A stretch of DNA of 33,393 nt from Aeromonas allosaccharophila (GTDB lineage: Bacteria; Pseudomonadota; Gammaproteobacteria; Enterobacterales; Aeromonadaceae), in NCBI RefSeq assembly GCF_000819685.1, contig NZ_CDBR01000064.1:1-33393 (forward strand), read 5' to 3'. Positions within the stretch are counted from its first letter, which is position 1; every line of letters begins with the position of its first letter. This document shows, piece after piece, positions 24,778 through 33,383 of this stretch. The notes under the pieces were generated by a model. It was given only the letters and a program-made list of their open reading frames with translations, had not been told where the DNA came from and did no database searches. Position numbers and translations under genes: made by a program.

Positions 24778-25317
24778 TCAGGCTTCTTTGAAGGCCTTCA
24801 TCCGCTGCAGATGATGCGAGATATTTTTGAACTTATGGGTCTCGCGCTCATCCCACACGATGTCGTAATAGTTCTTCAATTCACGTTCAGTTTCCCGATT
24901 ATCGCGCACTTCATCCTGAACGGAAAGGATGCACAGACAGTTTCCTGAATTTTTCTTACGAAATTCAGTTACACACTTGGTACCGATATCGTCATATTCC
25001 TCCGGCCGGTCGATCTTGCCCTGCATGTTCTCTTCCGGATGGAGGTTGGGGTTGAAGAGCACCTGGCGAATACCGCACAGAAAGCCGATCCGCTCGCTCC
25101 AGTAAGCACCAAGCCCCACGCCGCAGATCAGCGGTTTTGGATCGGTACTCATATCGAGCTGCTTCTTCACTTCCTTGAGCAGGTGGCTCATATCATGACG
25201 GGGGTGAACCGTGCTGTAGTGCACGAAACGCACATCATCATCAATAAACTGCAACTGCAGCACTTTCTCGTGATTGCCGGGGCTGGTGGCATCAAAGCCA
25301 TGCAGATAGATGATCAT
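24778..25317 (-). CDS. ycfP: YcfP family protein (UPF0227, esterase-like fold)
   Basis: 179 residues, against 180 in E. coli YcfP. Begins [26 protein letters not shown] and contains [31 protein letters not shown] and [17 protein letters not shown], which are nearly identical to the family. The fold is alpha/beta-hydrolase-like, but the nucleophile-elbow position reads GVGLGA, without the usual Ser, so the biochemical role is unclear. The ATG at 25317 has GAGG 9 bases ahead; the open frame upstream (to 25431) is not family-like. It is the first gene of a ycfP-ndh pair; the promoter must lie in the divergent region before the purine permease. Confidence 0.95.
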   Translation of the reverse strand: MIIYLHGFDATSPGNHEKVLQLQFIDDDVRFVHYSTVHPRHDMSHLLKEVKKQLDMSTDPKPLICGVGLGAYWSERIGFLCGIRQVLFNPNLHPEENMQGKIDRPEEYDDIGTKCVTEFRKKNSGNCLCILSVQDEVRDNRETERELKNYYDIVWDERETHKFKNISHHLQRMKAFKEA

Positions 25318-25578
25318 GGATAAGACCTCAGGAACTGTGTCGGTTTTATCGAAACTACCCCAGCGGCGGCCCCGCGCGCCACCAAAACATCCAACTTTCT
25401 TGCTTTGGATCACGCCCATAGACCTGATCATGGCCCGTCACGTCGGCGTTGCTAACCTAGGGGCCAGCGATTGGCTATCAAAGTGAGAGTGGCCTCCCGA
25501 TAATGATAAAAACATTACCAATGTGAGATCTCCCTCCCGCGCGATGCAGCCCCACCCTGGCCACTTATCTGGCCGGGA

Positions 25579-25594
25579 TGTGACTCATCCCACA
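25579..25594. promoter_or_regulatory. CRP-like binding site
   Basis: TGTGA-CTCATC-CCACA matches the CRP core (TGTGA-N6-TCACA) at 9 of 10 positions. It is about 206 bases before the permease ATG and about 720... bases are not needed to reach ycfP: its start is 262 bases away on the other side. Regulation of the permease by carbon status is inferred. Confidence 0.45.
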
Positions 25595-25609
25595 AAAACA
25601 AGGCGTTAG

Positions 25610-25625
25610 CGCCAAACGTTTTCGC
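25610..25625. promoter_or_regulatory. PurR-like operator
   Basis: CGCCAAACGTTTTCGC compared with the PurR consensus ACGCAAACGTTTGCGT: the central CAAACGTTT is intact and 11 of 16 bases agree. Lying upstream of a purine-permease gene, a purine-responsive site makes sense, but the outer arms are poor. Confidence 0.4.
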
Positions 25626-25799
25626 TCATAACCGGCGTTGTGCATGTTTTGTGCACTGACCCGTGCTGCACCGGATCCCTCTCACCACTGCAAAGGGATC
25701 TGGCACGTCAGTCAATACACGAGATCAATGACCGGGAAAGCCACGGCTTTCACTATCTTGCCTGTAGCGGTTGCGCGGGCTTCAAGGAGTGATCTGTTC

Positions 25800-27206
25800 A
25801 TGAACGAGACCAACCCCCCCTCCCCTCGTCCGGGTACGCGCAAGCGCCCGGTGGATGAAGTGGAGCGCATGCTCCCCATGGGCCAGCTCTTTACCCTCGG
25901 CCTGCAACATGTGCTGGTGATGTATGCCGGTGCCGTGGCGGTGCCACTGGTGATCGGCGGCAGTCTGGGGCTGCCCAAGGATCAAATCTCCTACCTCATC
26001 AGTTCGGATCTCTTCTGCTGCGGTATCGTCACCCTGCTGCAATGTGTCGGGATTGGCCGCTTTGCCGGGATCCGGCTGCCGGTCATCATGTCGGTCACCT
26101 TTGCCGCCGTGATGCCGATGCTGGCCATCGGCGGCAATCCGGATCTGGGGCTGACCGGTATCTTTGGCGCCACCATCGCCGCCGGTATCATCTCGACCCT
26201 GCTGGTACCGCTGATCGGCCGGTTGATGCCGCTCTTCCCCACTGTGGTGACCGGGGTGGTTATCACCTCTATCGGGATCAGCATCATGCAGGTGGGGATC
26301 GACTGGATGGCGGGGGGCAAGGGTAATCCGGAATATGGCAGCCTGCGCTATATTGGCACCAGCTTTGTGGTGCTCGCCTTCATCTTGCTGGTGACCCGCT
26401 TCACCAAGGGCTTTTTCAGCAATATCTCGGTACTGCTCGGGATCATCTTCGGTTTCGTGGTGGCCATCGCCATGGGTGAAGTGAGCCTCGACGGCCTCGG
26501 CAATGCGGCCTGGTTTGCCCCCATAGTGCCGTTCGCGTTTGGTTGGCCCACCTTCGACCCCATCTCCATCGCCACCCTGACGGTGATCATGCTCATCACC
26601 TTTATCGAGTCGATGGGGATGTTTCTGGCCCTTGGTGACATTGTCGGCCATCCGGCCAGTCGCGGCGACATCGTGCGCGGGCTGCGGGTCGATGCCATCG
26701 GCACCATCGTCGGCGGGGTCTTCAACAGCTTCCCCCACACCTCGTTTTCCCAGAATATCGGGCTGGTGAGCGTGACCGGGGTGTCGAGTCGCTGGGTCTG
26801 TGTGATGTCGGGGGGGATCCTGCTCGCCTTTGGCCTCATCCCCAAGATGTCGGTGCTGGTCGCCTCCATTCCGCCCTTCGTATTGGGCGGTGCAGGCATA
26901 GTGATGTTCGGCATGGTGCTGGCGACCGGCATTCGCATTCTGGCGCGCGCCGATTACAACACCAACCGCCACAACCTTTACATCGTCGCCATCAGCCTCG
27001 GGGTCGGCATGATCCCCACCGTTTCAGGGAATTTCTTCCAGCACTTCCCGGCGGCAGCACAACCGCTGTTTCATAGCGGCATCCTGCTGGCCACCATCAG
27101 CTCGGTGGCACTCAACCTCTTTTTTAACGGCTATCAGCCTGATCTGAGTCACCAGACCCGTCCTCTGTTCGTTGGTCCCATCAAACCGGAGCAGGAGCAG
27201 GCGTAA
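25800..27206 (+). CDS. Purine permease, NCS2/NAT family (xanthine/uric acid type)
   Basis: A 468-residue inner-membrane nucleobase:cation symporter of the NAT/NCS2 family (COG2233), similar in length to E. coli XanP/XanQ (463-466). It shows about 12-14 hydrophobic segments, the TM8 motif TFIESMGMFLALGDIVG with its conserved Glu, GGVFNSFPHTSFSQ, and the NAT signature QNIGLVSVTGVSSR. The NSFPxTxFSQNxGLV form is that of xanthine or urate carriers, not of uracil carriers, but the exact substrate cannot be fixed by eye. The ATG at 25800 has AAGGAGT 9 bases ahead; the frame is open to 25638 without a better start. It is a single-gene unit with candidate CRP and PurR sites and a strong terminator. 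Confidence 0.92.
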   Translation: MNETNPPSPRPGTRKRPVDEVERMLPMGQLFTLGLQHVLVMYAGAVAVPLVIGGSLGLPKDQISYLISSDLFCCGIVTLLQCVGIGRFAGIRLPVIMSVTFAAVMPMLAIGGNPDLGLTGIFGATIAAGIISTLLVPLIGRLMPLFPTVVTGVVITSIGISIMQVGIDWMAGGKGNPEYGSLRYIGTSFVVLAFILLVTRFTKGFFSNISVLLGIIFGFVVAIAMGEVSLDGLGNAAWFAPIVPFAFGWPTFDPISIATLTVIMLITFIESMGMFLALGDIVGHPASRGDIVRGLRVDAIGTIVGGVFNSFPHTSFSQNIGLVSVTGVSSRWVCVMSGGILLAFGLIPKMSVLVASIPPFVLGGAGIVMFGMVLATGIRILARADYNTNRHNLYIVAISLGVGMIPTVSGNFFQHFPAAAQPLFHSGILLATISSVALNLFFNGYQPDLSHQTRPLFVGPIKPEQEQA

Positions 27207-27210
27207 CAAA

Positions 27211-27243
27211 CAGGCCCCGGACAGCGAGGCTGTCCGGGGCCTG
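27211..27243. terminator. Bidirectional terminator between the purine permease and the peptidase gene
   Basis: A 13-bp stem CAGGCCCCGGACA/TGTCCGGGGCCTG with a 7-base loop, four bases after the permease stop. The flanks (AACAAA on the left, TTGTT on the right) extend the stem and supply short U-rich tails. It also closes the minus-strand peptidase gene. Confidence 0.75.
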
Positions 27244-27267
27244 TTGTTCACATCGCTACTCAACCAA

Positions 27268-29064
27268 TCAGGCTGGCAGCTGTTCGAAGCGTTCTACCGC
27301 CTGCGCTACCTGTGCCAAACTCCCCTGCCAGAAGGCAGCCTCACGGATATCCTGCCCCAGATGTTTCGCCACCAGATCTTCGGCGCTCATCCGGCCGGTA
27401 TCGCGCAGCAAGGCGCGATACGCCTCGGCAACTCCCTCTTCCCCCGCCGCCTTGCGGCTCATCAACTGCTGATAGACCCCGAGGCTGAACAGATAACCAA
27501 ACAGATAGGGGTAGTTGTAAAAACCCAGCCCCGCGATGGAGAAGTGCGCCTTCGCCGCCCAGAACATGGGGTGATATCGGGTCAGGCTCCCCTCATACCA
27601 GCGTCCCCACGCCTCGTCGGTCAGCGCCTTGAGCCGCTCTGCCGGCACATAGCCCTGCGCCCGCTCGACCACCAGCGCCTGCTCGAAATCGAAGCGAGCC
27701 GGGATATTGACCAGGAAGGTAGCCGCGCCATCGGCCTCCGCCCAGGCGATGGCCAGCTGATCTTCCGGGCTTTGCGCCTGCTCGAACAGGGCGCTGCGCA
27801 CCAGGGTTTCGGCAAAGATGGAGGCGGTCTCCGCCAGCGTCATGGGGTAGCTGCGCTGGCTCATCGGCAGATCGCGAATGACCCAGTTGTGCCAAGCGTG
27901 GCCCAGCTCGTGCGCCAGGGTGATGACGTTATCCATGGTGCCGGCGTAGGTGACGAAGACCCGCGGCTCCACCGGCGCGGCAAACTTGGTGCAGTAGGCA
28001 CCGGTGCGGCGATTTGGCGTGGGCGCCGCATCAATCCACCCCTTCTCGGCCATCATGCGGGCAAACGCCCCCATCTCGGGATCGAAACGGCTAAAGGCAT
28101 CGGCAATCAACTCGATCGCCGTATCAAAAGGAATGTCACGGCTGCTGGAAGCTGGCGGCGGCGCAAACAGATCCTCCGGCCCCAGATCGTCAAGTCCGAG
28201 CCGCGCAGCCATCAGCCCCAGGGCGCGCTGACCCAGCCCACGGGCCCGCCAGGTTTCGCTCATCAGGGCATCGAGGGTGGCGCGTTCGATATGGCTTTGA
28301 TGGCAGGAGAGATCCAGCGCATCGAGCACACGGGTTTTGCCACGCTGACGGGCCAGCTCCAACCGCCAGCCGTTGAGGGCATTGAGGATGGCGGCAACCG
28401 TCTCCTGCTCCCCTTCCCAACCGGCGCTGATGGCATCAAAAGCTTCTAAACGCAGCGCACGCACCGGACTGGAGAGCAAATTGCTCGCCTCGGCCAGCCC
28501 CATCTCGCGGCCATCAATGGTCAAGCGGATCTTGCCCACCAGATCGTTGTAGAGGTTGCCCCAGCCGTGCAAACCATCGGTGCCAAGGCCGATCACCAGC
28601 TGCTCCGCCGCCACCGGCAGGCGCTGATCCTGCAAGCGACGCTCATGGCGCAAGCGGTACGCCTCCTCGCCGAGCAGCGGATCCCTCATCAGCGCGTCGA
28701 ATTCCTCTTCCGGTAGCGCCAGCATCAGATCGTCCACTGGCGCCAGGGTCTTGAACAGATCGGCGTTGAGGGCGCGGGCACGGGACGCCAGCTGTTTGGC
28801 CTGCGGATCCCGCGCATCCTGACTGCCGCGACACGCCGCCAGAATGGCGACGTTCCAGCCGATATGGCGAATATCACGGGCGCGCAGCCGCACTTCCCGC
28901 AAAAAATCCTGCAGCGCAGCGTCATCGCCGCGCACCCCGTCCAGACCCGCCATATAGCTGGCCAGCTCCTCCAGCGCGTGACGGGCGGCGCGCATGTCCG
29001 CTTCCAGCTCTGGGCTGTCGAGGCCCGGGTAGATATGGTTGTTATTCCACTGTTGTTGATACAT
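27268..29064 (-). CDS. M3-family zinc oligopeptidase (PepF/oligoendopeptidase F type)
   Basis: A 598-residue cytoplasmic metallopeptidase. The zinc motif HELGH is at 385-389 in ITLAHELGHAWHNW, and the third ligand region TLAETASIFAE follows about 30 residues later, as in M3 enzymes. The preceding GAYCTKFAAPVEPRVFVTYAGTMDNV stretch and the C-terminal FYNYPYLFGYLFSLGVYQQL are typical of PepF-like proteins (M3B). An N-terminal helical domain covers about 1-200. It probably degrades short peptides. The ATG at 29064 has GAGAAG just ahead; a TTG four codons upstream is less likely. No partner genes are evident; the YedI homologue lies upstream on the same strand with a 122-base gap. Confidence 0.92.
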   Translation of the reverse strand: MYQQQWNNNHIYPGLDSPELEADMRAARHALEELASYMAGLDGVRGDDAALQDFLREVRLRARDIRHIGWNVAILAACRGSQDARDPQAKQLASRARALNADLFKTLAPVDDLMLALPEEEFDALMRDPLLGEEAYRLRHERRLQDQRLPVAAEQLVIGLGTDGLHGWGNLYNDLVGKIRLTIDGREMGLAEASNLLSSPVRALRLEAFDAISAGWEGEQETVAAILNALNGWRLELARQRGKTRVLDALDLSCHQSHIERATLDALMSETWRARGLGQRALGLMAARLGLDDLGPEDLFAPPPASSSRDIPFDTAIELIADAFSRFDPEMGAFARMMAEKGWIDAAPTPNRRTGAYCTKFAAPVEPRVFVTYAGTMDNVITLAHELGHAWHNWVIRDLPMSQRSYPMTLAETASIFAETLVRSALFEQAQSPEDQLAIAWAEADGAATFLVNIPARFDFEQALVVERAQGYVPAERLKALTDEAWGRWYEGSLTRYHPMFWAAKAHFSIAGLGFYNYPYLFGYLFSLGVYQQLMSRKAAGEEGVAEAYRALLRDTGRMSAEDLVAKHLGQDIREAAFWQGSLAQVAQAVERFEQLPA

Positions 29065-29102
29065 AGCTTCTCGCAAAGGCCTTCATCGGGAGGCGCAACA
29101 GA

Positions 29103-29140
29103 CCTGCGGGCAGCAAGCCCGAGACCGAGCGTCCCGCAGG
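29103..29140. other. Long-loop hairpin between yedI and the peptidase gene
   Basis: CCTGCGGG (29103-29110) and CCCGCAGG (29133-29140) are perfect inverted arms with a 22-base spacer, next to an A-rich run (29142-29170). The T run on the minus strand comes before, not after, the hairpin, so it is not a standard terminator of yedI. Confidence 0.35.
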
Positions 29141-29186
29141 CAAAAAAATGAAGAGAGGAAAAAAGAGAAAATAGCCCGCAAGTTCA

Positions 29187-30107
29187 CTATCCCTTGGCCG
29201 GGGCAAGGCGGCTCACCAGCGTCATCACCGCAACCAGCAGCAGACCCGCCACCACACCGGCTACGGCGTTGAGCAGGGTCGGCGTCACCGCCGCCAGTAC
29301 GGCCCCCACGGTCGGCAGGGTGGCAACGACAGCGGCAGCCCCTTCGATCAGGTGATGGGCAAAAGGCCAGCCATGCACCAGAATGCCGCCCCCCACCATA
29401 AACATGGCGATGGTGCCGACCAGTGCCAGCAGGTGCATCAGGCGCGGCGCCGTCACCAGCAGCCCTTGCCCTACTGCGCGGCGCAGGGCGCTGCCATCGG
29501 GCTTTTGCAGCAGGTGCAGGCCGATATCGTCGAGCTTGACGATCAGCCCCACCAGCCCGTAGACCCCGATGGTCATCAGCACGGCGATGCCCGCCACCAC
29601 CGAGAGCTGCAGGGCGAGGCTCGCACCCTGTACCGTGCCAAGGGCGATGACGATGATCTCGGCAGAAAGAATAAAATCGGTGCGGATCGCCCCTTTCACC
29701 TTCTGCTGCTCAAACGCGGCCAAATCATCGGGAATGGGGGTGGCGTGACTCTCCCCCTCGCTCACCTCATGAGGCAGGAACTTGTGCGCCAGCTTCTCGC
29801 CCCCCTCAAAGCAGAGGTAGGCGCCCCCCAGCATCAGAAGCGGCGTGATAAGCCAAGGCACCAGCGCACTGATGGCGATGGCGGCGGGCACCAGGATCAG
29901 CTTGTTGCGAAATGAGCCCTTGGCCACCGCCCATACCACCGGCAGCTCCCGCTCGGCGCGCACCCCGGAGACCTGCTCCGCGTTGAGGGCGAGATCGTCC
30001 CCCAACACCCCGGCGGTCTTCTTCGCCGCCATCTTGGTCATCAGTGCCACATCATCGAGCACGCTGGCAATATCATCAAGCAGGGCCAACAGACTGGTTC
30101 CGGCCAT
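29187..30107 (-). CDS. yedI: YedI/DUF808 family inner-membrane protein
   Basis: A 306-residue membrane protein very like E. coli Yed[43 protein letters not shown] at the start, then [53 protein letters not shown] and a Gly-rich [14 protein letters not shown] segment. About six hydrophobic segments are visible. The function is not established. The ATG at 30107 has AGGGA about 10 bases ahead. Its first about 25 codons and its leader are present a second time just upstream as a short ORF whose stop is one base before this ATG (TGATATG), so translation may be coupled. Confidence 0.93.
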   Translation of the reverse strand: MAGTSLLALLDDIASVLDDVALMTKMAAKKTAGVLGDDLALNAEQVSGVRAERELPVVWAVAKGSFRNKLILVPAAIAISALVPWLITPLLMLGGAYLCFEGGEKLAHKFLPHEVSEGESHATPIPDDLAAFEQQKVKGAIRTDFILSAEIIVIALGTVQGASLALQLSVVAGIAVLMTIGVYGLVGLIVKLDDIGLHLLQKPDGSALRRAVGQGLLVTAPRLMHLLALVGTIAMFMVGGGILVHGWPFAHHLIEGAAAVVATLPTVGAVLAAVTPTLLNAVAGVVAGLLLVAVMTLVSRLAPAKG

Positions 30108-30131
30108 ATCAAAGATCCCTTATATCAGTGA
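30033..30131 (-). repeat. Direct repeat copy 1 (5' end of yedI plus leader)
   Basis: 99 bases covering the first codons of yedI and about 24 bases of its leader. They recur at an offset of exactly 142 bases (30175-30273) with about nine mismatches by my alignment (roughly 91% identity). Confidence 0.9.
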
Positions 30132-30249
30132 GAAACGTCTTCCCGAAAAATGTCTCGCGCTTGTTCACCACGACCTTGGTCATCGGCGCCACGTCATCGA
30201 GCACGCTGGCAATATCGTCGAGCAGGGCCAACCAACTGGTTCCGGCCAT
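30109..30249 (-). pseudogene. 46-codon truncated duplicate of the yedI 5' end
   Basis: Begins [25 protein letters not shown], matching YedI residues 1-25 with changes at Leu6 to Trp and Leu22 to Pro, then diverges into [21 protein letters not shown] and stops at TGA one base before the yedI ATG. It has its own ribosome site (AGGA about 9 bases ahead, duplicated with the leader). The retained part is the amphipathic N-terminal helix before the membrane region. Either a decaying remnant of a tandem duplication or a leader ORF that couples translation to yedI; the intact start, ribosome site and stop-start junction keep the second option open. Confidence 0.6.
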
Positions 30250-30273
30250 ATCAGAGATTCCTTATATCAGTGA
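30175..30273 (-). repeat. Direct repeat copy 2 (upstream duplicate of the yedI 5' end)
   Basis: Second copy of the 99-base repeat. It contains the start codon, ribosome site and leader motif TTATATCAGTGA. The 43 bases between the copies (30132-30174) are unique. Confidence 0.9.
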
Positions 30274-30439
30274 TGCAAACCCCCTCAGAGAGAGCGACAG
30301 GATAAGCAGACCCGCTTCATCGCTCCGAGGTTACGTCTTTCGGGCAAAAGATGGCACAGTGTAACGAGAAGCCGCCGTTTCGGCAGCACCCCTGAGCCAT
30401 TTGATCTTGGTTCCCTCTGAATCACCTCAAGGAGTTCCC

Positions 30440-31042
30440 ATGCAACCCTGGCAACCTCTGCTCGATCTCTGGTTTGGCGACGAGGCCGATGACGCCCTCC
30501 GGGCCACCCGGCAAGCACCCCTCTGGTGGGGAAAAAACAGCGAAACGGATGCCCTGCTGGCCAGCCGCTTCGGCGAGCTGGCACAGGCCGCAGCCGAGGG
30601 CAGTCTCGCCCACTGGGCCGATGCCCCCAGCGGTCGGCTGGCGCTGATCCTGCTGCTCGACCAGCTGCCACGCAATATCCATCGCGGCACGCCTGCGGCC
30701 TTTGCCCAAGATCCGCTGGCAAGGGATCTCTGCCTGAAAGGGTTGTCCATCGGGGCAGACCAATCCCTCTCGCCACTGGCGCGGGTCTTCTTCTATCTCC
30801 CGCTGGAACATGCCGAATCCCGGGAACAGCAGACCAGAAGCGTGGCGCTGTTCGAGGCACTGGCAACCGAGCAGGCCAGCACACCGGCGCAAGCGACCTT
30901 CGCAGGATTTGCCGACTTTGCCCGCCGCCATCAGGTGATCATCGAGCGCTTTGGCCGCTTCCCCCACCGCAACGACATACTGGGTCGCACCAGCACGCCG
31001 GAAGAGGCGGAATTTTTGCAGCAACCGGGCTCGGGCTTCTGA
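30440..31042 (+). CDS. DUF924 family protein
   Basis: A 200-residue soluble protein of the DUF924 family (TPR-like alpha-helical fold). Family blocks seen: LLDLWFGD at the start, WWGKNSETDALLASRFGEL, LALILLLDQLPRNIHRGTPAAFAQDPLA, FFYLPLEHAES and IIERFGRFPHRNDILGR near the C-terminus. The function is not known. The ATG at 30440 has AAGGAG 7 bases ahead. It is divergent from the yedI unit (about 190 bases between them) and convergent with the symporter gene, with a strong shared terminator. Confidence 0.92.
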   Translation: MQPWQPLLDLWFGDEADDALRATRQAPLWWGKNSETDALLASRFGELAQAAAEGSLAHWADAPSGRLALILLLDQLPRNIHRGTPAAFAQDPLARDLCLKGLSIGADQSLSPLARVFFYLPLEHAESREQQTRSVALFEALATEQASTPAQATFAGFADFARRHQVIIERFGRFPHRNDILGRTSTPEEAEFLQQPGSGF

Positions 31043-31056
31043 CACCCGCCATATAA

Positions 31057-31090
31057 AAAAATCCCCGTCATGGTCATGACGGGGATTTTT
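31057..31090. terminator. Bidirectional terminator between the DUF924 gene and the symporter gene
   Basis: Stem ATCCCCGTCAT/ATGACGGGGAT with a 4-base loop (GGTC), extended by an A run on the left and a T run on the right. Confidence 0.9.
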
Positions 31091-31129
31091 CGTTCAACCT
31101 GCCAACCCTGCGGGCGGCTTAAACCGTTG

Positions 31130-32389
31130 TTACGCCTTGGCGGGCTCACGCTCGCCCAGTTCATCGGTCTCGCCCAGACTGTCTTCGGTCTTGGCAACCA
31201 CGCTGGCGGCGATGGCGTTACCCAGCACGTTGGTAGCAGAGCGGCCCATGTCGAGGAAGTGGTCGATACCCAGCAGCAGCAGGATGCCCGCTTCCGGAAT
31301 ATGGAACTGGTTGAGGGTCGCGGCAATCACCACCAGAGAGGCGCGCGGCACCCCGGCCATCCCCTTGGAGGTGACCATCAGCAACAGCAGCATGGTGATC
31401 TGCTGGGCCATGGAGAGCTCGATGCCATAAGCCTGGGCGATGAACATCACCGCGAAGGTGCAATACATCATGGAGCCATCGAGGTTGAAGGAGTAACCCA
31501 TCGGCAGCACGAAGCTGGCGATGCGCTTGTCACAGCCGAACTTCTCCAGACGATCCAGGGTCTTGGGATAGGCGGCTTCAGAGCTGGCGGTAGAGAAGGC
31601 CAGCAGGATAGGTTCGCGGATAAGCGCCAGCAGTTTGATGACGCGACCACGCAGGAAGACGCTACCCATGGCGATCAGCAGCAACCAGAGGCAGGCCAGC
31701 GCGATGTAGAACTGGGCCATAAAGCTGCCGTAGGTGACCAGAATACCCAGCCCTTCTTTGGCGACCATGGCGGCGATGGCTCCAAATACCGCGAACGGCG
31801 CAAAGTTCATCACGTAACCGGTCACTTTCAGCATGATCTCGGCAGCACTGGCCATCAGCACCACCACCGGCTTGGCCAGATCGCCCAGCGCAGCAGCAGC
31901 CAGACCGAAGAAGAGGGAGAACACCACGATCTGCAGGATCTCGTTGGTGGCCATCGCCTCGACCACGCTTTTGGGGATGGCGTGGGTCACAAAATCTTTC
32001 AGGGTAATGGCACCGGCAGCAATACCGGAACTGGCGGTGTCATTGGGCAGGGAGAGTGAAAGACCCACGCCCGGCTGCATCAGGGTCACCATCACCAGAC
32101 CCAGGCTCAGGGACATCAGGGAGGCCAGCATGAACCAGCCTAGGGTTTTGGCGCCGATGCGGCCGACAGTGCGGGTGTCGCCCATCTTGGCGATGCCGAC
32201 CACCAGAGTGGTGAAGACCAGCGGTGCGATGATCATCTTGATCAGTCGCAGGAAGATATCGGTCAGGATAGTGATGTTATTGGCGAAATCCGCAGCCTGA
32301 TCTGCGGCAAACATGCGATAGCCCTGGCCGGTGAGGATGCCAAACATCATGGAGATGAGGATGGCGACCGTCAGTTTATTCATTTTCAT
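31130..32389 (-). CDS. Dicarboxylate/amino acid:cation symporter (DAACS family)
   Basis: A 419-residue inner-membrane glutamate/aspartate or C4-dicarboxylate symporter of the GltP/DctA (SDF) family. Key elements: the serine-rich hairpin AFSTASSEAAYPKTL, the NxDGS-type substrate motif FNLDGSMMY, the second hairpin TSKGMAGVPRASLVVIAATL, and GIDHFLDMGRSATNVLGNAIA near the end, with conserved Asp, Arg and Asn. About eight hydrophobic segments lead into it. Whether the substrate is an amino acid or a dicarboxylate cannot be set from this reading. The ATG at 32389 gives MKMNKLTVAIL; the ribosome site (GGGA, 7 bases) is weak, and ATG 32383 is an alternative. The 204-base upstream gap contains a weak CRP-like sequence at 32565-32580 (11 of 16). 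Confidence 0.94.
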   Translation of the reverse strand: MKMNKLTVAILISMMFGILTGQGYRMFAADQAADFANNITILTDIFLRLIKMIIAPLVFTTLVVGIAKMGDTRTVGRIGAKTLGWFMLASLMSLSLGLVMVTLMQPGVGLSLSLPNDTASSGIAAGAITLKDFVTHAIPKSVVEAMATNEILQIVVFSLFFGLAAAALGDLAKPVVVLMASAAEIMLKVTGYVMNFAPFAVFGAIAAMVAKEGLGILVTYGSFMAQFYIALACLWLLLIAMGSVFLRGRVIKLLALIREPILLAFSTASSEAAYPKTLDRLEKFGCDKRIASFVLPMGYSFNLDGSMMYCTFAVMFIAQAYGIELSMAQQITMLLLLMVTSKGMAGVPRASLVVIAATLNQFHIPEAGILLLLGIDHFLDMGRSATNVLGNAIAASVVAKTEDSLGETDELGEREPAKA

Positions 32390-32593
32390 GGGGGAGTCCC
32401 GGTTTTGATTGGTGCAAGCCGTTAACGGTGGCATGGGAGCCACTACAGTCCGTTTTTGTGATCCGAGCCGTTGATTCCTGGCGGCTGGTATGCTGGGAGA
32501 ATGCCTAAAAGCAGGGGGTAAATCTAGAGGGTTGTTCCAGAATTTTATGCTGCCATTAGGTGTATGTGATATGGATCTTGCAAACCACCAATA

Positions 32594-33061
32594 TTAATCG
32601 CTGTTTGTTTTAATTGTGGCGAGATATTTCGCGTTGAGGGTTCGCTCATCCATTGCCCGTGGCAACAGGCGAAAAGTGAGCAGCGCCGAGATGCGGTGCT
32701 GCACCTGCATCTGGGCCATAAAGAGATCCGGTTCATCCTCGTCAAAGCCGAAGATCGGCCGCGATGGCGTCACCCTGACGGCATCACGGGTAATGGTCAG
32801 CTCATCGACGCCGAGCCAGCTATAGCCTTCTGTGAGCGCCAGCTCCCCTGCCCGCTTGAGCACATATTTGCGGGCTGTCTCCCTGTCCACCAGATCGTTG
32901 CCGACAAACTCCAGCTGCCATTTGTCCGGGCCAAGCCGGGTCTGGGAGAAACCGGTCTGGCCATTCCAGAACGACTTTTCACTCTGGTAAGGGGTGGCGC
33001 AGCCCGCCAGCAGCAGGGTGAACATCAGCAGACAAACCGGTTTGAACAGACGTGCAGGCAC
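32594..33061 (-). CDS. CC0125/CC1285-type lipoprotein
   Basis: A 155-residue predicted lipoprotein. The signal MPARLFKPVCLLMFTLLLAGC has a standard lipobox (LAGC, Cys21) followed by ATPYQ, and Ala at +2 predicts outer-membrane sorting. The mature domain contains FWNGQTGFSQTRLGPDKWQLEFVGND and ARKYVLKRAGELALTEGYSWLGV, the pattern of the CC0125/CC1285 lipoprotein family, whose function is unknown. The start is GTG at 33061 with GAGG 6 bases ahead; no ATG would keep the signal peptide. It lies upstream of the symporter gene on the same strand, 204 bases away, and 245 bases downstream of a tRNA gene. No clear terminator follows. Confidence 0.88.
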   Translation of the reverse strand: MPARLFKPVCLLMFTLLLAGCATPYQSEKSFWNGQTGFSQTRLGPDKWQLEFVGNDLVDRETARKYVLKRAGELALTEGYSWLGVDELTITRDAVRVTPSRPIFGFDEDEPDLFMAQMQVQHRISALLTFRLLPRAMDERTLNAKYLATIKTNSD

Positions 33062-33267
33062 AGAAGACCTCGGCTAGTGGTGTGGGCAACTGAGCCGTTA
33101 CTACAGCACAAACCCCGGTGGCGACACAATCACAGTGGCTATCTCCGCTCTCCGTTGCTTCTAGCCGCCTCTTCTACCCGTCTCTGTTCGCTGCCGCCTC
33201 TGCCCGCCCTTCCGGACTGATCCGCCTGTCTGGGGCCGCACACCGGCGCTGAATTGCGTGCAAAAGA

Positions 33268-33295
33268 AAAGGCCTTGTCGTTTGACAAGGCCTTT
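33268..33295 (-). terminator. Rho-independent terminator of the tRNA-Pro gene
   Basis: A 12-bp stem AAAGGCCTTGTC/GACAAGGCCTTT with a 4-base loop, followed on the minus strand by TTCTTTTG, 11 bases after the tRNA CCA end. Confidence 0.88.
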
Positions 33296-33306
33296 ATCGG
33301 GGAATT

Positions 33307-33383
33307 TGGTCGGTGTGAGAGGATTCGAACCTCCGACCCTCTACACCCCATGCAGATGCGCTACCTGGCTGCGCTACACACCG
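33307..33383 (-). tRNA. tRNA-Pro (anticodon GGG)
   Basis: 77 bases including an encoded CCA end, with a full cloverleaf: acceptor CGGTGTG/CACACCG, D arm GCGC...GCGC, anticodon loop ATGGGGT (anticodon GGG at 33347-33349, followed by G37 as in proline tRNAs), and T arm GGAGG-TTCGAAT-CCTCT. It reads like E. coli proL (tRNA-Pro GGG), which decodes CCC and CCU. Only 10 bases of upstream sequence are in the window, so the promoter is not visible. Confidence 0.97.

Larger units (their letters stand above)
25318..25799. other. 482-base divergent regulatory region between ycfP and the purine permease
   Basis: No gene is evident. The right half holds candidate CRP-like and PurR-like sites for the permease. 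The left half would carry the ycfP-ndh promoter, but I cannot pick hexamers with confidence. A half CRP motif (TGTGAGATC, about 25522-25530) and a short AT-rich patch with AATGAT...ACATT lie in the middle. Confidence 0.5.

Noticed and set aside
25782..26972. A 396-codon minus-strand frame opposite the purine permease, rich in His and Asp
   Set aside because: It mirrors a hydrophobic membrane protein on the other strand; the His/Asp-rich composition is the complement of Met/Val/Ile codons.
32565..32580. CRP site upstream of the symporter gene
   Set aside because: Only 11 of 16 bases fit, the right half-site is poor, and it lies about 180 bases from the start; too weak to list as a feature.
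33307..33383. The tRNA-Pro gene as an integration site for a mobile element
   Set aside because: The 3' end of the tRNA is followed directly by its terminator and ordinary genes; no partial tRNA copy or integrase is visible.
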